64,000 nucleotides of DNA from Streptacidiphilus jeojiense (GTDB lineage Bacteria; Actinomycetota; Actinomycetes; Streptomycetales; Streptomycetaceae), in the NCBI RefSeq assembly GCF_000719095.1, contig NZ_JOEH01000009.1, forward strand, positions 248,001-312,000, given 5' to 3'. The position numbers and the translations under genes were made by a program. A model generated the notes under the pieces. That model was not told the origin of the DNA, did no database searches, and was given only the letters and a program-made list of their open reading frames with translations. Positions 60,941 through 64,000 of this stretch are shown here, piece after piece; position 1 is the first letter of the stretch; each line of letters opens with the position of its first letter.

Positions 60941-60953
60941 GGTAATCGTTATC
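60941..60953. promoter_or_regulatory. Fur/Zur/Nur-like palindrome
   Basis: GGTAATCGTTATC matches the core GATAATNATTATC of Fur-family boxes at most positions and is AT-rich in a GC-rich gap. It is 44-56 bp upstream of the CooC-like gene. A metal-responsive regulator would suit a nickel-type chaperone ATPase. Confidence 0.4.
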
Positions 60954-61080
60954 GTCACCGAATGCGGTCATGCTAGCGACTCCGGACCCTCTGGTGATCG
61001 GCTTTTGTGCACTGTTGACTCTTTCGGGTGAGAGCGACCCGGGGAGCGCCCTTACTCGCGAGTTACGTACCCTCGGTCCC

Positions 61081-62016
61081 GTGAGCACACCAACCCCGGC
61101 CCAGCCGTCCGACGACCCCCTGGCCCCGCTCGGGCTGCTGCCCGGCGTGCCCGAGGCGGTCGCCGAGGCCCGCCGCGCCGTCGACCGCCTCTACGGACAC
61201 CGGGTGATGCGCCGCCGGGCCGCCGAGGTCACCTCCGAGTCGGCGCTGCGCGGGGCCCGCGCCTCCGCCGCGCTGGAGGACGCCGACTGGCCGCTGGAGG
61301 AGGTCCGCCGGCGCAGCGACTTCGGCACCGACCCGGAGGCCCGTACGGTCGGCGGCGCGCTGCGGGTCAACGCCGAGGCCGGGCAGCTGCTGGGCACCTG
61401 GCGGCACTCGCCGCTCCAGGTGCTGGCCCGGCTGCACCTGCTGGCCTGCGGCGACGACGACGCCGCGGCGGGCCGCCCGCGCCGGGCCGGCGAGCCGGCC
61501 GCCGAGCGCTTCGGCAAGCTGCTGCCGCTCGCCCTGGCCGACGAGCCGGCCGACCCGGCCGCCGAACCCCCGGCCCCGGTGCCGGTCTTCGACCTCGCTC
61601 CGCCGCCACCGGCCGAGGAGGCCGTGGCGCGGCTGGAGGGACTGGCGCAACTGCTCGCCGCCCGGGGCGGCAAGAAGAACCCCAATGAGCGCACCGCCCC
61701 GGCACTGGTGGTGGCCGCCGTGGTGCACGGCGAGCTGATGACCCTGCAGCCCTTCGCCCGGCACAGCGGGCTGGTCGCCCGCGCCGCGCAGCGGATCGTG
61801 CTGATCGCCGAGGGGATGGACCCGCAGGCGATCTGCCCGGTCGAGGTCGGGCTGGCCGAGCTGGGCACCGAGGCCTACCGCAACGCGCTGGGCGGCTACG
61901 CCTCGGGGACGGCGGAGGGGATGGCGCTGTGGATCACCCACTGCGGGGCCGCGCTGCGGCTCGGGGTGCGGGAGAGCACGGCGGTGTGCGAGGCGATGCA
62001 GCGCGGGATGGCCTGA
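61081..62016 (+). CDS. Fic-fold protein with degenerate active site
   Basis: 311 residues from GTG 61081. The second half has the Fic layout: VVAAVVHGELMTLQPFARHS then GLVARAAQRIVLI, where active Fic enzymes have HPFxxGNGRxxR. Here the catalytic His is Gln and the GNGR loop is lost (HSGLVAR), so AMP transfer is not expected. The first half is helical with a Pro/Ala linker (PADPAAEPPAPVPV). Reported in streptomycetes as an oxidoreductase-like or hypothetical gene near ssd. It ends in a terminator and is divergent from the CooC-like gene. Confidence 0.65.
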   Translation: MSTPTPAQPSDDPLAPLGLLPGVPEAVAEARRAVDRLYGHRVMRRRAAEVTSESALRGARASAALEDADWPLEEVRRRSDFGTDPEARTVGGALRVNAEAGQLLGTWRHSPLQVLARLHLLACGDDDAAAGRPRRAGEPAAERFGKLLPLALADEPADPAAEPPAPVPVFDLAPPPPAEEAVARLEGLAQLLAARGGKKNPNERTAPALVVAAVVHGELMTLQPFARHSGLVARAAQRIVLIAEGMDPQAICPVEVGLAELGTEAYRNALGGYASGTAEGMALWITHCGAALRLGVRESTAVCEAMQRGMA

Positions 62017-62026
62017 ACACAGGAGT

Positions 62027-62056
62027 GCGGCGGCACCTGCGTACCGGTGCCGCCGC
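62027..62056 (+). terminator. Terminator after the Fic-like gene
   Basis: An 11-bp perfect stem (62027-62037 with 62046-62056) and 8-nt loop, 10 bp after the stop. Confidence 0.75.
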
Positions 62057-62376
62057 TGGCACAGCTTCCCAGTGACCATGCGTGCGCCATTTCTTTGCGC
62101 ATCCGGCTGGAACCATGTCCGTCGGCCGGGTGCGGCGGCCCGATCGCGGGTCGGCTGCACGTGGGTGCTGAGTCGTTGTGCTCGGTCCGTGGGGCCTGAT
62201 ACTCCGATGGATCCTGGCTGCTGGTCCATCCGGTCTCGCGGGCCGTCTCCTTCCTTTGTAGTCCTGTTTCGGGGAAAGCGGAACTCGGGGGCTCTTTTTT
62301 CCTGGAAACAGCCTGGTCAGAAGGTCGGCCTGGTCTGCCGGATCGGGGGGTCTGCCGGGTCGGGGGGCCGGCCGGG
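62057..62376. other. Interval with no recognised gene
   Basis: 320 bp between the terminator and the end of the convergent HAD gene. A plus-strand frame is open but has no ribosome-binding site and continues antisense into the HAD gene. A short A/T run (62295-62302) interrupts an otherwise GC-rich stretch, and GG/TCGG/GTCTGCCGG repeats occur at 62340-62370. No RNA or protein could be named. Confidence 0.35.
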
Positions 62377-63228
62377 TCAGGCGGTCGCGCTGCGGCGGCG
62401 GGCCGCGTACCAGACGATGCCCGCGGCGGTGGCGGCCGCGCCCACCGCGGCTGCGGCGAGCACCGGGCGGCTGCTGACCCGCAGGCCGGGGCTCCGCTGC
62501 TTCAGCTGGACCGGGCGGTCGAACACCAGCACCGGCCACTCCCTGGCCGTCGCCTCGCGGCGCAGCGACCGGTCCGGGTTGACCGCGAAGGGGTGGCCCA
62601 CGGCCTCCAGCAGCGGCAGGTCGGTGATCGAGTCGCTGTAGGCGTAGCTGTGCTCCAGGTCGTAGCCCTCGACGGCGGCCAGCTCGCGGATCGCGCTCGC
62701 CTTGTTCCCGGCGTAGGCGTAGAAGTCGATCTCGCCGGTGTAGCAGCCGTCGGCCTCGGCCATCCGGGTCGCGATGACATGGTCGGCGCCGAGCATCTCC
62801 CCGATGGGCTCGACCAGTTCGGAGCCCGAGCTGCTGACGATGACCACGTCGCGGCCGGCCAGGTGGTGCTCCTCGATGAGCGAGGCCGCCTCGTCGTAGA
62901 TCAGCGGGTCGATCAGGTCGTGCAGGGTCTCCGCGACGATCTCCCGGACCAGTTGGACGTTCCAGCCGCGGCTCAGCGAGGAGAGGTACTCGCGCATCTT
63001 CTCCATCTGGTCGTGGTCGGCGCCGCCGGCCAGGAACACGAACTGGGCGTAGGCGCTCTTGAGGACGGCGCGACGGTTGATCAGGCCGCCGCGGTACAGC
63101 GGGCGGCTGAAAGCGAGTGCGCTGGACTTGGCGATCACGGTCTTGTCGAGGTCGAAGAACGCGGCGGTCCGCAGCGGCCTGGGCGGCTGGAACGAGGGCG
63201 TGGGCGAGGGCTGCCGGTGGTTGTCCAC
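62377..63228 (-). CDS. HAD-IB phosphatase with a C-terminal membrane anchor
   Basis: 283 residues. AAFFDLDKTVIAKSSALAF is the DxD/T nucleophile motif, VIVSSSGSELVEPIGEML is motif II and YSDSITDLPLLEAVGHPFAV supplies motif III/IV with the late aspartates. It resembles the SerB/haloacid-type HAD-IB family that acts on small phospho-compounds. A hydrophobic segment (VLAAAAVGAAATAAGIVWYA) near the C-terminus suggests anchoring to the membrane. The gene is upstream of and divergent from ssd, as in other streptomycetes. Confidence 0.88.
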   Translation of the reverse strand: MDNHRQPSPTPSFQPPRPLRTAAFFDLDKTVIAKSSALAFSRPLYRGGLINRRAVLKSAYAQFVFLAGGADHDQMEKMREYLSSLSRGWNVQLVREIVAETLHDLIDPLIYDEAASLIEEHHLAGRDVVIVSSSGSELVEPIGEMLGADHVIATRMAEADGCYTGEIDFYAYAGNKASAIRELAAVEGYDLEHSYAYSDSITDLPLLEAVGHPFAVNPDRSLRREATAREWPVLVFDRPVQLKQRSPGLRVSSRPVLAAAAVGAAATAAGIVWYAARRRSATA

Positions 63229-63341
63229 AAGGACGAGGATATGCGCCCACCATTCGGCCCAAGGGCAGGCGCGTGGGTTTGCTTGAGAAGGGGCTCGGGT
63301 ACACCATGGAAGTCACGGCTCGTTCGCGACCGTGCTGCCCC

Positions 63342-63411
63342 GGTCTGGCTCCTCCCCCCCGAGTCAGGCTGTGGAGGACGACCCCCGCTCTCCCCCCCGG
63401 CGGGGGTCGTC
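63342..63411 (+). ncRNA. 6C RNA (two C-rich hairpins)
   Basis: Two consecutive hairpins each with a cytosine-rich loop. Hairpin 1: CTGGCTC (63345-63351) pairs with GAGTCAG (63361-63367), extendable by wobble pairs, around a loop with seven C. Hairpin 2: ACGACCCCCGC (63378-63388) pairs with GCGGGGGTCGT (63400-63410) around a loop with seven C. This is the defining form of the actinobacterial 6C RNA, and its place beside a septum/partitioning and pilus locus agrees with the reported contexts. The second hairpin probably also terminates transcription. Its target is unknown; transcript ends are not determined. Confidence 0.85.
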
Positions 63412-63689
63412 GCATGTCCGGGCACCTTTTCAGATGGTGGTCCCGAGGGGCTTCCCGATAGTGCTGCTGATGGCCGCCGCAGTGGGCCCTTTCCGGCTGT
63501 TATGTCAATCTGACGCCGCATAAGTCATTCGCCGGAGTGGTCGGATTTTCCACACCCTCCGAGTTCTCCACAGTTCACGGCACTTTGTCCGGCCCCCTTC
63601 CGTAAAAGCGGCACCGTTGCTGTCACGAAGCAATCCGCGCGGCCGGACACCCCGCGCGGCGCACCGCTCCAGAACACGGGGAGGCTGTC

Positions 63690-64000
63690 ATGGCCGGGAC
63701 GTCATCCGCGGAACCACCGACGGGGGAGACGGGGCCCGCGAGCCGGACCGAGGGGCTCGCCCCGGGGCCGCTGCTGGTCACCGAGAACGAGCGCCTGATC
63801 GAGCAGTTGCTGCGGATCTGCGCGGCCGCCGGCGCCGAGCCGCAGCTGGTCTGCGGTGCCCCGCCGCCGCGTCAGCTGTGGGAGTCCGCCCCGCTGGTGG
63901 TGGTCGGCGACGATGTCGCGGACCGGATGGCCGGCCTCAGCCGCCGGTCCGACGTCCTGCTGGTCGGGGACGACCTGGACGATGTCGACGTCTGGCGCCG
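63690..64000 (+). CDS. ssd: Septum-site-determining protein (Ssd/CpaE-like), N-terminal part
   Basis: Starts at ATG 63690 with GGGGAGG six bases upstream and runs off the window after 103 codons. The N-terminal domain (PGPLLVTENERLIEQLLRIC, APLVVVGDDVAERMAGLSRR is the streptomycete version with Asp at one position, VLLVGDDLDDVDVW) is the response-regulator-like pseudo-receiver of CpaE/TadZ-type proteins that precedes a MinD-like ATPase. In streptomycetes it heads the Tad-type pilus gene cluster. Function follows from synteny; the ATPase part is outside the window. Confidence 0.75.
   Translation, partial: MAGTSSAEPPTGETGPASRTEGLAPGPLLVTENERLIEQLLRICAAAGAEPQLVCGAPPPRQLWESAPLVVVGDDVADRMAGLSRRSDVLLVGDDLDDVDVWR

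Noticed and set aside
62072..62641. Plus-strand protein opposite the HAD gene
   Set aside because: No ribosome-binding site and its second half is antisense to the conserved phosphatase.

Overview
The window is high-GC actinobacterial chromosome, almost certainly Streptomycetaceae (Streptomyces, Kitasatospora or Streptacidiphilus). Supporting signs are GTG/TTG starts, the gene order wblA - two ArsA-type ATPases - RidA - NUDIX - metallo-beta-lactamase - crp - nth - NUDIX - serine protease - nhaA - acs, which I recall from Streptomyces coelicolor around SCO3557-SCO3580, and a 6C-type RNA next to a septum-site-determining (Ssd/CpaE-like) gene.

Left part (1-19 kb) is a mixed accessory/chromosomal stretch: SURF1, an MFS exporter, DUF4232-type secreted proteins, a cell-surface protein, a winged-helix/zinc-ribbon protein with a structured leader (5.1-6.0 kb), a nucleotidyltransferase, an M24 peptidase-like protein, an L,D-transpeptidase, a glutamyl-tRNA synthetase, a phospholipase C/beta-propeller fusion, an arginyl-tRNA synthetase, and a 1.2-kilo-residue STAND-type NTPase with an N-terminal HTH.

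Middle part (about 19.4-30.0 kb) is an integrated mobilizable element ending in the 3' side of a tRNA-Pro(CGG) gene. Reading from the tRNA inward it carries a tyrosine integrase with an embedded LacI-type HTH, an excisionase, a fragment of a second integrase, an XRE regulator, an AlpA-type regulator, a second copy of the winged-helix/zinc-ribbon protein, MobC, a MOB relaxase, a candidate oriT/iteron array and a small CxxC protein. No TraB/FtsK-like or type IV secretion gene is visible, so it looks like an integrative mobilizable element rather than a self-transmissible one. The far attachment site was not found.

Right part (30-64 kb) is mostly conserved core: an oxidoreductase/SnoaL/LysR cluster, a metallophosphoesterase, GatB/YqeY, a class A penicillin-binding protein divergent from wblA, the ArsA pair, the small operon DUF4177-RidA-(NUDIX-MBL), crp with a probable self-binding site, a GH26 glycosidase with very long low-complexity linkers, a truncated tyrosine recombinase fused end to end with a serine/glycine-repeat gene, an MFS protein, a PfkB kinase with operator-like palindromes, nth-NUDIX-MarP, an alpha/beta hydrolase-holin-nhaA group, acs, carbonic anhydrase, a CooC-like ATPase divergent from a degenerate Fic-like protein, a HAD phosphatase, the 6C RNA and the start of ssd.

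Most striking: two paralogous winged-helix genes 20 kb apart share a 5' leader hairpin whose inner stem has changed by compensatory substitutions, with unrelated inverted repeats just upstream at the same place; this points to a small self-regulated RNA/DNA control module that the protein annotations do not explain.
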